This document shows positions 1 through 12,215 of a DNA stretch of 64,000 nt, piece by piece. Source of the DNA: Dichetophora obliterata. Lineage: Eukaryota > Arthropoda > Insecta > Diptera > Sciomyzidae. The notes under the pieces were generated by a model that saw only the letters and a list, made by a program, of their open reading frames with translations, searched no databases and had not been told where the DNA came from. The DNA is taken from assembly GCA_963920525.1 (NCBI GenBank), contig OY986438.1, positions 182,450,888 through 182,514,887 of the forward strand, given 5' to 3'. How positions within the stretch are numbered: position 1 is the stretch's first letter; each line of letters begins with the position of its first letter. The position numbers and the translations under genes are program-made.

Positions 1-3000
1 TTGACGCTTAAAGAAAGCATCGATTAAAAGTATGTATTGTTGAATAGTATTTTAGATATATAAGCCTTTCCTCCCCCCCCCCCCCACAAATATTTGTATT
101 CCACTATTTATTTTTTTTTTTCGTTTCGATTTGCTATCGAATCGCCTTTCTATATTTTTGTGAGTCGCTAACGAACCACTTCTTTTAATTTCAGCAATTC
201 GCTTCCCTCTTTGTAAGCAATTCATTAAAAAGTCATTTCTTTTATTTTTAGCGATACGTTATCGAATGGCAAGTATATCCAATTAAATATTCTTATTTAA
301 TTAATTAAGAAAATTTTTTAATTTCATGGGTATTGAAATATGATAAATTTATTATTTGTAGGTAAGAATAAAGACCACAACTTTTTTAAAAAGGTCATAA
401 TTTTTTTAACTTTTTATTAAATTACAACATGAATTTAATAACTGCCAAAAGTATAATTCTGCACTTACTTTCATTTTAAAAACTTTCACAATATCCTGAA
501 TTCTATGTCGCAAAATTTTGCCTTGGATTTGAATATCGTAAATACAAAATATATTTTAATAATATATACGCATTGCTCAACTCAATTCTTTTAATTTGTA
601 ATTTAACTATTTTACCCTTTACAAGAACCCTAATCGTTGGTTCTGAAAATATATTTAGTTTTTATGTAAGTTTGTATATAAAAATCCTCTTTGGAAATTT
701 ATCATTTGAATTTTTTTAATTAATGCTTGCACTTCTTTCTACAGTTCTATTATAAATTTGGGAGCAAAATTGACTGTTTTTTATTTAGTTTACGTTTCAT
801 TTGTTATAAGAAATTTTTATATATAAATGCGCCAAATTTTTCTAGCAAACCAAAGTTCTTGCAATCAGTAGTTAGATGCGTAAGGCAATGCATTTTATAA
901 CTTAAAAATGTCTTGTCCTACAAAGTCAGTAAGCTACTTACAAAGCTATTTAGTAAGAAACTAACTTCTCTCAAGTTTTCTTCCTAAAATTCAATTAATA
1001 GTCTAATTGTCTTAGATCACATTAGAAAATGAGGATATCTTTCTCTGTGTTTTTATGCGTAAAAAGTTAATATGATTTTTTCTGAATTTTCAGGAGCATT
1101 CCAAAATAAATTTCCCCAGGAATCTTTAAACTTGATGGACGAAAAATCAAATTTTTTTTTTTTAAATCCGAAGGATAGAATCCAAAAAAAAATTATAAAC
1201 TAAATAAAAATTCTATTTGATATTTGAATTTGTTTTTTGCTTTTTTGAATTTTGGTGATTCTTTAATGCATTCCTTTTTTCAATATGACGATTCTTTAAT
1301 GAATTGCTTCTTTTAAAATTGAAGATTCGTTAATGAATTAATTTTTTTAGCTTTGGCTACTCATTCACGAAGTGCTTTTGTCGGTTTTAACGGATCGTTA
1401 ACGAAGGAGGAATTTCTCCTGCTCGCAATATTATTAGTAAATCGTATATCGTCGCCCTAATTATAATAGGACGTATGTCAAAATTGGTCAAAGGAACGTT
1501 TATTCGCGGTTTACGTAGATTGGTCAAAACTACATCAAGTCCTTTTTTAGTTTTTAATGTTTGTATGAAAAAAGGGAGGTAGAACGTTTGAAACAATACA
1601 TTATCGTATGAACTTCATACAAATAATAAACAGATTTCTTCGCCTTCTGAACAATAGACAATTTTGACTTACATCGTATTAGAATTAGGCCGACGATATG
1701 ATTATTGCTAGTAAATGAAATGAACGAGAAAGCGATTCATAAACGATATCAAAAGTGAATCATTTTGTTTGTTGGGAAGGAAACAAAAATACCATTTCAT
1801 ACATATAATAAAAAAATTTAATATTTATAATAATTTATTGAAGTTTATTATAATAATAAAAGAGATATTTTTTATATTATTCCGTAAACACTCAAAACAG
1901 TATATACCTAAAATATACATTTTATAAAACCACAAAACAAAGTATCTGTGTTTTTTTTAAAGGTTTAGTATTATAAGAATAGAAATATTTCGTTTTCTTT
2001 TCCTTAATTTTACCATAATTAAAAAGTTTTAGAAATCTTAAGGAATATTTAGGTATCTATTCGATTTTGTTTTTAAATCGTAAAGAAAATATATGACGCG
2101 GCTGGAACGACTCCAGAATGAAGTTTCGTAATTATTTTAAAACTAAATATAAATGTATAAAGTTTTACAACGCGTCAACTCATTAAAAATTGCAGCTTAG
2201 TCAAGAAATTTTGATACAATAGTAAATTGGGTCTATCCAAGCACCATGCAAAATTGACGTGCTTAATGCCTAAAAAAGCTGAAAACGCTCTAATTTTCAT
2301 TTTTTTGGCCTGGATTTGAAAACTTGAAACTATCTATTGAAAAAAAGTCCAATATGATTAGAAAATCTGGCAGTCAATTTGATTTTTTATATAATTCAAG
2401 AATTCAATAATAAAATTGGAAATGATCCATGATATGAATTATTAAAGGTTTTTGTGGACTTAAAATTTCCGGAAATCTTTTTTCAAACCAAACAATAAGG
2501 ATATTCAGCATTCTAATTTGTACAAAACAATATAAACTCATTTTTGGACAAAGATGAATATTATTTTTTTAATGCATTTACAAAAAAAAATTTACAATTT
2601 ATGAATATTTTTTAATCATATCAGCTCATAAAAAAATTTAAGAAAAAAAAATATAGTTATTTTTTATCTCATTTCTGAACAAACGAAAAGTTCGTTTTTG
2701 AGTGAATTCTTAGTTCAACGAATGATTCAAAAAGAGTTCATTTCTAAATGCCGAAAACATACTCTAACCGAAAAGTTTCATAAATCAATTCCTTAAAGAG
2801 AGTTTTGATACACTGTGCTAAGCATTTACACATACACTTCTTGTTAAGCATTTTAACCAATTCAACTTGCAGCGATCTTCCAAAAAATAATTATAGCAAT
2901 GCTGAGCAGTATCCGTAGGATAAAACAAGGGTCGAAACAATCAACGCTTCTGTGTTCAGTATCCAAAATAGTGTGAAGCTGAAAACACATACCTTTGTGT

Positions 3001-5746
3001 CAGCAAAAATTTATTTATATGCCCGACTAAACTAACTTTGGAAACCCACAAATTAACTACACATCAAATTTAAACGTTTCTGAAAACTTACTTAAAATTT
3101 GGAAAGCCAAAAAAATTATTTATTTTTGCTCGTTTTTGTATCAACAGCTTGAAGCTCCAAACTTAGTCATTAATTTGCCGCATTTTTTAAGGACTGATCT
3201 TTTTTTCGGCTATTTTTTTTTCTTCTTGTAGCGGGATCGCTGGAAAACAAAAAGACAGCTAAAATCAACGCACCTCATTGGATCATCAGACAAAATTACT
3301 TAACTAGCTGGTGTATGAAACAGCTAAAAAAAATAACAGCAACAACATTGGGGAAAAAAGGCACAACTAATAATAAACTCACGCCTGTTTGCACGAATAT
3401 TCGTACATTTTCGCATTTGCAGGCATTTTAAGCCAGCACGTTGACAACAAAATTTACTTGGCCAAAAGCGATAATTCTTGGCTTGCTGTGACAACTAAAT
3501 TGGCAAGCCAGCAGAGAGCGTTCAGCAGCCTGATGACGCGACGGGGGTAAGTGGCATGCAGTAAACATTATGTTGTTGTTGTTATCAAATAATGCCATAT
3601 TGCCAAAATTGTTAAGTCCTGACGATGTAAGACGGACACGAAGCAGCGGATCGAGAGTGAACGCTCACACATATGGCTGGAATTAACTCAAGTGCCGCGT
3701 GTGAGCTGTTGTTGATCGCTCGCTGGCCAGCGCTGGCGATCCAGGCAGACATTTTTCCGTGATGGATTTCAGCGAAATAAGCAACAGTTGCTGCCGGTTG
3801 AATCTTGGTAGGTGGAAGCAGGCAGAAGGGAGGTGTGTTTGTGTTTGCAGACTTCCTTCGTTCTGGTGTGGCAAAGCGCAGAATGTTGCGCTTTGTTTGC
3901 ATGATTTACTGTTGCTAAATCAATAGTTGCAGACAATACAAGTTGTTAGTTGCTAGTGGCTTAAACTTAAGCAAGTCAAATCTTTAGCAGGTTGTAGCTG
4001 TGAGGCGAGTGAGTATGCGAGTATGTTGAAAATTTCTTCATTCTGCGGAATTTGGTAATTGCTATATTGTTGTTGGTGTTGTTGCTGGCGTGGCGTTGTC
4101 TGGCAATCCATGGTTAGTGATGGCTACTTCGACGATCTGTTGTTGGCATTTAAGGCGCTTCTTAGTAATTCCGAAAACACAGAAGTTGGTAATTTTGTTT
4201 TTTTTTTTTTTATTAATCTTGCGTTGTGAACGACACGGTGCGGGTTGCCAAAAACTGCGGGACCAATTTGAGAGATATGCATATGTACATACAATACTCA
4301 AGTGAAACAACGGCAATAGCAACATAACAACAGCGGCAAATTAGAGAACAACAACAGCAACAGAAATTTGTGGTGTTGATTGCAGACACATCGCTTATTA
4401 GCACCAACAACAAATTATACACGCTTGGGCTTAATTTCGTGAGAGGACTCTTTTGAAGAACTCTAAATATTTCAGTTATACATCTATAACCTATGTATGT
4501 ATGTTTCTTAGAGATGTTCATATTTGTATTTCACATTAGTCTTTGATTTACGCTACCCTCGATAAATCCGTATATTTGGCTAGAAGGTGAAGAGCGAGTT
4601 CATACACTAAAACATAAGCAATGCAATGCATTCACACAATTCTGACACATATATATGATTACTATGCTTACTTATATAATGATGCAGTTCACGATCTAGT
4701 GTAAATGGTCTGTAGTGCAATTGCAAAATCCGTACTTTTTGTGTTAGAAATGGGATAAGAAGAACAAGCATAAAATCGCTCTCTCGAGCACAGAATGTGA
4801 ACAGAGCGTGCTAGAACTCAAGACTTCGAGTAAATTAAGAACAAGCAAATGTCAAATGTTTGTTTAAGCTTTTCACAAATATTCACAAATTGTGCTGTTA
4901 AAAATAAATTTAAAAATTTCAGTTTCTTTTGGCCTTCCATTTTTAACTATAAATTAATTATTTAAAGTAATTTTATAACTTAAAACCATGGTATAAGTAA
5001 GTTATTATTCAATGGCTTAAAACAACTGTACTTCACAATCAAATTGATCATTTTAATTAGCGTTTTTAATGTTTGGCACGATTTTATAGCTTTAAACAAA
5101 TTTACTTCACAAACAAAATGACGACAATTTCAATTGGCGCTATTTACGTTTGACTCGTCTGCTGTCATAATCAGCTGTTTTGTGCTTGAAACTTGCTAGA
5201 AGCTGTTTCCGTTGAAAGAAGGACGTTGATTTATTAGGTTGTTCGATTATGAGAGGCCCTTTATATGGATTTCATGTTTTACATCGTCAACTCAAAGTCA
5301 AATGAAGCCAACAAGCCTCAACGAGAGATTCGTCCTTTTTGGATGAATGCTAGAATAGACACAAAGATGCAACCAACGCAGCCACGTCGATCATGCTGTA
5401 AAAAACGTTTGGTGTTATATTTAGAACACATATGGTTCATTATGTATAATTAGCCTTTGTATTTGTTGCACAAAACATTTATGTCCCCTTTTCCATTTAC
5501 TGCTGGCACTCTTCGTAAGTAATTTATAATTGACAAAAAGAAAACGCTTTTATTCTTCCTGGTTACGACAGATAAAAGTTCCATTTTTGATGAATGCATA
5601 TAGCGGCTTACCTATATCGTCTGTTAGGTGTGGTCGTAGCTCTCTTAGATGTAAGTTTTATTTTGTCATAGGGATTCGACTAGTCTGATTCCTCTAACTC
5701 GTTGCTGATTGGCCAACTTAACTTACGCGGATATATTTAGATAACC
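1..5746. other. AT-rich DNA without a supported gene
   Basis: No open frame here resembles a known protein, and the short open frames are of chance length for such AT-rich DNA. Positions 3540-4530 are less AT-rich and hold GTT/CAA runs, as often seen in fly introns or intergenic DNA. A diverged local duplication of about 74 bp lies at 5029-5160; both copies start with ACTTCACAA. A C-run is at 73-86. I see no promoter or splice structure that I could defend. Confidence 0.5.
1228..1412. repeat. Short diverged repeats around GATTCGTTAATGAAT-like words
   Basis: Words of the form GATTCTTTAATGAATT or GATTCGTTAATGAATT recur at about 37-bp spacing near 1256, 1288 and 1323, followed by GGATCGTTAACGAA near 1391. 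Related words (GAGTCGCTAACGAACC, GCGATACGTTATCGAATG) occur at 120-270. The half-palindromic word and loose spacing suggest a decayed minisatellite or the subterminal repeats of a dead transposon. No terminal repeats were found to decide between these. Confidence 0.35.
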
Positions 5747-5756
5747 ATTTCGTCAT
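5747..5756. repeat. Target-site duplication of LINE copy 1 (left)
   Basis: ATTTCGTCAT, repeated exactly at 8163-8172 immediately after the AAGT tail. It marks the point of 5' truncation. Confidence 0.85.
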
Positions 5757-5769
5757 AACCATTTCCGAC

Positions 5770-6403
5770 AGAAGACAAGGACGATGAGATCAAGGAAATT
5801 TTCTACAAGCGCCTTGAAAATGCTTACGAGCGCTGCCCCCGTCACGACGTAAGAATCGTGCTTGGTGACTTCAACGCTAAGGTGGGTAAGGAAAATATTT
5901 TTTGTCCAACAGTCGGAGAGTTCAGCCTCCACAACAACACCTCCGATAACGGAATGAGACTGATTGACTTCGCCGCAGCACGAAACATGGTCGTAAGTAG
6001 CACTAGATTCAAGCATCTCAATATTCATAAAGCCACCTGGATGTCCCTTATTCAAGAAACCAAAAATCAAATTGATCACGTTTTGATCGACGGAAGGCAC
6101 TCTTCCAGTGTATTGGATGTACGCACGATCCGTGGTGCAAACATTGAATCGGATCACTATCTTGTTGCAGCCAAGATCCGTGCCATTGCAGAGAAAGACA
6201 CCGCCTACAAAGCCACTCTGCAGTCGGTTGTAACGCGCGCTGCTAAGGAGCGATACAAAGAAAAGAGGAGGGAAGAGAGACGTATTTTCAGGAGGAAAAA
6301 AGAGAGGCTGAAAAGCGCGAGCAAGAGAAGATTGAGATGTATGGTGACAGGGATGAGGCCCGAAAATTTTCCCAAAAAAAAGACGCCTTGCCGATGGTTT
6401 TAA
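5770..6403 (+). pseudogene. LINE copy 1: C-terminal part of endonuclease domain and linker
   Basis: An open frame from about 5770 to 6403 carries hallmarks of an APE-type endonuclease, which nicks target DNA for target-primed reverse transcription. They are a GDFNAKVG motif near the start, an IDHVLIDGR segment, and SDHYLVAAKIR containing the SDH catalytic motif. The N-terminal part with the catalytic Glu is missing because of 5' truncation. After the SDH motif the frame continues through a basic, charged linker (KERYKEKRREERR) and then stops. The reverse transcriptase resumes in another frame from 6444. The fragment cannot be functional. Confidence 0.8.
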
Positions 6404-6443
6404 AACCGGGGCCTCTTCCTGCAAGGATTAAAACGGGAATCTA

Positions 6444-8010
6444 GTGACAGATGTCCAGAGTGCACTGACATTATGGAGGAAACATATCTCTAAGCTTCTA
6501 AATGGCGACGCTGACAACAATCCCGCCAATAGAGATGATATTCCGGAAACCCCAATTTTGGATGACAGCGTCGAGGTTCCGCTGCCCGACTATGATGAAG
6601 TTCTGACAGCTATAGCTCGGCTTAAAAATAACAAAGCCGCGGGAGCTGATGGCTTACCTGCTGAGCTGTTTAAGAATGGAGGCGAAGCTCTACTTAAATG
6701 CATTCACGAGCTTCTATGCAGAATATGGTCGGAAGAATGCATTCCGAACGATTGGAATCTCAGTGTGCTCTGCCCAATCCACAAGAAAGGCGATCCCACT
6801 ATCTGTACCAATAACCGTGGGATAAGCCTTCTTGATATCGCATATAAGGTCCTGTCGAGCGTTTTATGTGAAAGATTGAAGCCCATCATAAACCAACTAA
6901 TTGGACCTTATCAGTTTGGCTTCAGATCTGGAAAGTCCACCATCGACCAGATTTTCACGCAAGGACAAATCTTGGAGAAGACTCAAGAAAAACAAGTCGA
7001 CACCTACCATCTTTTTGTCGACTACAAAGCCGCCTTCGACAGCCCAATAAGGAAGCACCTGTGCTCCCCATGTCTGAATTTGGTATTCCTGAAAAACTAA
7101 TACGACTTTGCAGGACGACACTGAGCAACACCAGCAGCGCAGTTAAAATCGGGAAGGACCTCTCCCCACCATTTGTTACCAAACGAGGTTTCAGGCAAGG
7201 TGATTTCTTATCGTGCAACTTTTTCAACCTAATGATGGAAAAGATCATCCGAGCTGCTGATCTGAGACGTAGTGGCACAATATTCTGCAAGAGTGTTATG
7301 CTGCTTGCGTATGCTGATGACATTGATATCATTGGCCATAATACGCGCGAAGTCAGTGCAGCATTTTCCAGATTAGAAAAAGAGTCAAGTCGAATGGGTC
7401 TGGCAGTGAATGCAGATAAGACGAAATACTTGGTGTCAACAAACAAACAGTCCCAGCTTCTTGGAACCCACGTTACAGTTGACAATACCTCCTTCGAGGT
7501 TGTGAAGGACTTCGTTTATCTGGGATCCAGCATAAACTCAACCAACGACATCAGCATTGAGATCAAACGAAGAATAACTCTTGCCAACAGGTGTTACTAA
7601 GGGCTCAGTAGGGAATTGAGAAGCAGAGCCCTCTCTCGACGAACAAAAATCATGCTCTATAAATCGCTCATCATGCCCGTCCTTCTTTATGCCTCACAAA
7701 CGTGGACGCTGAGCAGTTTAGATGAAAAGACTTTAGGAGCATTCGAGAAGAAGATTCTTCGTAAGATCTACGGACCAATCTGCGTCAATGGTGAGTACCG
7801 AATGCGGTGGAATGATGAACTGTATGAGCTGTACGCTGACATCGACATAGTCAAGCTCATTAAAATCGAGCAGTTTCGCTGGTTTGGTCATGTTCAGCGC
7901 ATGAAAGACGATGCTCCAGTGAAGAAAACATTCGATTCAGTACCCAGCGGCGGTCAACGCAGAAGAGGATGACCGCATCTTCGTTGGAAAGACCAAGTAG
8001 AGGACTACCT
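6444..8010 (+). pseudogene. LINE copy 1: reverse transcriptase and C-terminal region, frameshifted
   Basis: A reverse transcriptase split over three frames: 6444-7100, 7061-7600 and 7616-7972. Visible RT motifs are NKAAGADGLPAELF, PIHKKGDP with NNRGISLL, QFGFRSGKSTIDQI, VDYKAAFDS, RGFRQGDFLS and the catalytic YADD box (7310-7321). A C-terminal region with KIMLYKSLIMPVLLYASQTW and RWFGHVQRMKDD follows. A frameshift separates the DYKAAFDS block from the next block, and a stop codon interrupts the frame after ITLANRCY. The motif set fits RTE-like LINEs, but clade assignment by eye is tentative. This is a dead copy. Confidence 0.88.
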
Positions 8011-8162
8011 GACGAAGCTTGGAAAGACCAAGTAGAGGACAACCTGACGAAGATTGGAATTTCCAACTGGTGCCAGCAAGCGAAAGACAGAAATGGCTTG
8101 CGCAAATTCTTAGATGAGGCCAAGACCGACATACGGTTGTAGCGCCAACTAAGTAAGTAAGT

Positions 8163-8172
8163 ATTTCGTCAT
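8163..8172. repeat. Target-site duplication of LINE copy 1 (right)
   Basis: ATTTCGTCAT, an exact copy of 5747-5756, directly following the tail of the LINE. Confidence 0.85.
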
Positions 8173-9575
8173 GGTAAACTGTCCAAAGGACTCGATGATG
8201 GTACATTTTGTGTGGTTTTGGGGGCTTGAGTGGAGTTTCATGGCTCGGTAGCATTTTGTGTAGCAATATATGATGGCGCTGCGCTAGAAAATTTGCCTAA
8301 AGAAACTTTCATTTCGATAAAAGATGCATTTCGTTTGCGCGACATCGAAAAATTTTATAAAATCAAACCAAAATTAATCAACTTTACGAGCCGAAACCTA
8401 AACACGAACTGACAACGCGATGAAACGACGAGTTTACACACAATTAAACATTCACAAACACACATACACAGCTGATAATTGTCTTCACATCACGCTAGAC
8501 CTAAACAGTACCATGCACGGACATGTCTTATCTAGGATTTTCAGTGTTTCCCTACAAATTACACACGGGTACCCGGGTACCCTTATCAGTACGTAAATGT
8601 TATCAGGACGGTTTGGGTTAAGTGGAATGCCCCAAATTTGAGTTTACTCTACTTTTATTTCTACAAAAACGTTTATTTTAATTTAATTCAATTTTTAATT
8701 CTACTTATTTGAAAGGCTTAGAGAACAAAATTTATCATAATGCTGAATATCTGCTAATACATACTGAGTGGCATTTTGTTTATTATTTAGACTTATATTA
8801 TGATATAACTGCCATAGTCTGAAAAACCTTGAGTCACCTGAGCTAAGTGACTTGCAAATATCATATACCTTCAGTATTAGAAACAAAAATGTTCTGCCAG
8901 CTAGTACGTTTTTAGAGATCAGCCAGATAATGGAAGCATAAAAATTCTTTCGAAATACACTCAGTTGCCTATCTCAAGATTATTTTATCTACTCTACTTT
9001 AATATCTTTTCATAGATATCTCTCATAAACATAAAAAGATAAGTGCGATTTCAGCAACAGATAAAAATGCTTAAATTCGCAATAAAATATACTGTTATTA
9101 GCCTGCGATCGACAATTAAAAAGTTAACAATAGCTTTGAAGGAACCCAACAACTGCTTATTTCTCAAAACCGTACTGGTCAATACATTAGGGCTACACTG
9201 AGGAAACGAATTGGTTACTGCTACCAAAAAAATGCCCAACTGAATTTTTGAGGTTGCAGCAACTTAAGATTTGTATAGTAACATTAACATAATTTTTGAT
9301 TTCCTGTTATAATTTCGATGTAATTCGAAACAAATATTGCTAAGCATAACAAAATCCGGTACAGTTTCGTTCTGAATATCACAGCATGTAACCGAAAAAT
9401 CGATTGGTGTTTTAGGAAATTGGCTGCCACAACTGACATGCAAGCATATATTGCAACTGAATTAAATTATCCCCAGACTAAATTTGATTTCCACCAACTG
9501 AATTTTACTCCAAATAATCTCAGTATTTTCGTAATACCTTTATACAAAATATTTAAAAACAATTTTTATTAGATA
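8173..9575. other. AT-rich DNA without a supported gene
   Basis: No coding similarity seen. A 16-bp perfect palindrome lies at 8567-8582. The word CAGTGTTTCCC at about 8541 resembles the tip of a hAT transposon, but no matching second end was found. Confidence 0.5.
8567..8582. repeat. Perfect 16-bp palindrome
   Basis: GGGTACCCGGGTACCC equals its own reverse complement and is two tandem copies of the palindrome GGGTACCC. It is strikingly GC-rich against its AT-rich surroundings. No function can be assigned. Confidence 0.8.
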
Positions 9576-10302
9576 CCCTATAGGAACAAACTAACTTGTT
9601 CTTAAAAACAACTAATTAAAAAAATAATTTCAAATAAACTAGTTTATGAACTACTTTGAGTTATATTAAGGCGATACCCACCTCAATTTTGAATAGTTTT
9701 TATTGCATTATATATGAAGTAATTCAAAAACTACTTCAAAACAAGTGCCTTAAAAACTACTTTGAACTATATTAAGGCGGCAACTACTCTGATTTTGACA
9801 TGTTTTTATTAGATTACAAGTTTATATATATTTAACCATGATATTTCATCAAATATTATTAACTTAAAGCTTTCACTAATATGAATTTATGTATTTTTTT
9901 TTCGAAAAAATAAAAGAAATGATCTCTTTGATGTATAGAAATTTAAAATTTTTATGCTCTTAAATTCATCTTCAGTAAGTGAAATATTAACTAGATTTCA
10001 ATTGATTTATTTTAAAGTTGTTAAAAAAATAATTTAAATTAAACTAATTTAATAAGTAGTTGAAAACATATGCAGTTTTCAATTGATTTATTTTAAAGTA
10101 GTTAAAAAATATTTTAAATTAAACTAACTTAACAAGTGGTTGAAAACATATGCAGATGAAAGTCAATTGACTTATTTAGCGGACATCACCATACAAAATA
10201 TGCTAGTTCGTTTTATGGAAAAAAGTCAGAATTTCAACTAGTTGTGGTTGACAAAATACTACTTTTTCAATTATTTTTAAATTAGTTGATTTTCCTACAG
10301 GG
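9576..10302. mobile_element. Candidate TA-flanked MITE with internal tandem repeats
   Basis: The ends are inverted repeats: CCCTATAGGAA at the left and, read on the minus strand, CCCTGTAGGAA at the right. Both are preceded by TA, and an inner CAACTAATT block also occurs in both. The interior has two local duplications. One is a unit of about 107 bp starting AACTACTTTGA (about 9650 and 9757); the other is a unit of about 82 bp around TTCAATTGATTTATTTTAAA (about 9995 and 10078). It has no coding capacity. TA duplication fits a Tc1/mariner or pogo-type non-autonomous element. Confidence 0.55.
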
Positions 10303-10362
10303 TATTTATTTTGTCAATAATCCCATACAATTGAAGATTTTTCAGATGTACATCTGATAATA

Positions 10363-10653
10363 AGGGTATTCAGAGGTAGTCTTGTTACGGTGTTAGATTG
10401 CTGAAGTGTTGATTATTTCAACAACACAACAACAAAATGCACGTCTTGTCTTATTTCAAGAACTCAACACTCTAACAATACCCTCGACCCTATTGTTATG
10501 AGTGTTGGTACAGTGTTGAATATTTTTGTTGTCAGTTAACAATCTAATTTTCACAGAAGTGTAGGTGCAGCAAAATAATTTATTGAGGGTGTTCACACGT
10601 ACATTAAAATTTCAACAATCTAACACCGTTACAAGAATACCACTGAATACCCT
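10363..10653. mobile_element. 291-bp MITE with ~39-bp terminal inverted repeats
   Basis: The left end AGGGTATTCAGAGGTA and the reverse-complemented right end AGGGTATTCAGTGGTA match over about 39 bp with three mismatches, extending through ACGGTGTTAGATTG. TA flanks both ends (10361-10362 and 10654-10655). It is non-coding. It lies 60 bp from the previous MITE but shares no terminal sequence with it, so it is a separate family. Confidence 0.75.
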
Positions 10654-12125
10654 TAATGTAAGATGTGTGATCACATTTTATCAAATATACATTAAGTAAA
10701 AACTTAATATTAGTTACATTAACATTGTAAGCAAAATAATGTTTATCAAAATATAATGTTTCAATAGCTTGTAACACAATATAGCTAATACATATTTTCA
10801 AATGAAACTAACTGTAACATATTTATCTATGCAAACATTGGTTATCCACTATCATTTGAACTTACACAAACAACCATGTTTTGTTTTGAAAACTTAATAT
10901 AAAATTGAAGCCAAGATATTTCCTTTGTTTCAGAATTAAGATTATATTTTTTACAAGAATTGATGTATTTTAAAGGTCCATGTTTAACTGGGAGTTAAGA
11001 ATATTAGAGTAGTTTAATTTAATATAAGAAATTTGCAATTGATTTTTTTTTTTTACAATATTCTTAAAAGTTCATTCGATTATTTGAATTGTATAATGTC
11101 TTTTTATAAATTTGGTGAGCTGCCTATAAAGAGCATACTACTTGTTTAAACAATTGGTCCAATAGTTTCAATTATTTAAATGGATTTCAATAGGCTTTAA
11201 ACGGCTTTTAAAAATTTCAATATACAACGAATTGTAGCGAAAAATTAAAGAATTGAGATATTGTGACTGTTGCATTCGTTGAGTTGTTCTAGTTGGCTTA
11301 AAAACTATAAATTGTATGAAGAAACAAAGTTTTGGTCGTGGTAGATGTTACTTTGTTGTATAAACCACCATTTGATTGAGAGAACTAATCATTCGATTAG
11401 GTAGCCTAAGGAAATTCAAGATCAACTGTAGAGTAAAGCTACTTGTGAGTCAGAAACCATCCTTTTATTTGCTTACACAAATATCTACTTTTATGACAAC
11501 AAAAAAGCAAAAGACCTAAAAAAAATTTAGTAGCCCCAACTAATCTATTTTCTGGGTGTACACTCCCACCGTAAAACGTACAACGCATTCTCCAGAAGAA
11601 CATAAACATATGCATAAACTATAAAATGACAAATTACGAAATGCTTTTAAGCTTATTGCATTTGAACTCGTGGTGGAACTTTTATGATACTGGTAACCTA
11701 GCTGAAATGGCAACCGGTTGGAAAGTTGTCCAACGGTTGGATGGATGGATGGATGCATGATGCAACCTGAGTTTTATGTTAATTTGTAATGATATCATTT
11801 AGAATGTGCTCTAGGGTGCTTCAAAGAACGTCCTTGGTCGTATATCAACGATCGAGGCAGATCGGCAAAGAGAGACAGTAATTAAACTCTGGCGTATATA
11901 TCGCATCATATCAGCAAAACGTTACATCAACATTTTATAGTGCAGCCATCCAGCTCCCACAATCTCAGTCATTTCGACTGGATGTTGTCAGTTTCGCCTT
12001 TGCTGCCACCGCCCTTTCGTCGCAACGACGTCCAACGTTGTACGGGTATCTAAAGTGATATTAATTAAAAGATCATTTATATCGGCAATCATAAAAATAG
12101 CAAAATGTAACAAGTGAGGCAATAA

Positions 12126-12215
12126 CTGGAGTTGATGTTGATGCTGATGTTGTTGCTGATTTTGATGTTGAAGTTGATGCTGGTGATGCTGATGGTGATT
12201 TTGATGCCATGGCTT
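12126..12215. repeat. Imperfect GTTGATGCTGAT-type triplet repeat
   Basis: A run of TGATG/TTGATG/CTGATG triplet-derived words. It accounts for the Ser/Thr/Ala-rich minus-strand frame across 12073-12300. Confidence 0.7.

Larger units (their letters stand above)
5757..8162 (+). mobile_element. 5'-truncated RTE-like non-LTR retrotransposon (LINE copy 1)
   Basis: A LINE fragment encoding the end of an APE-type endonuclease, a reverse transcriptase and a C-terminal region, all broken by frameshifts and stops. It ends in a short tandem repeat (AAGT)n at about 8149-8162 rather than poly(A), as is usual for RTE-type LINEs. The 10-bp word ATTTCGTCAT is present directly before the element (5747-5756) and directly after it (8163-8172). 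This gives a clean TSD and fixes both ends. A second, longer copy of the same family lies at 36505-39620 on the other strand with the same tail. A 35-bp stretch is tandemly duplicated near 7985-8055. Confidence 0.88.

Noticed and set aside
5265..5453. 62-codon frame just upstream of LINE copy 1
   Set aside because: No recognisable motif. It starts after a GTTGTTCGATTATGAG stretch that faintly recalls mariner ends, but no partner end or transposase was found.
8541..8640. hAT transposon starting CAGTGTTTCCC
   Set aside because: No inverted partner end or 8-bp duplication could be found nearby.
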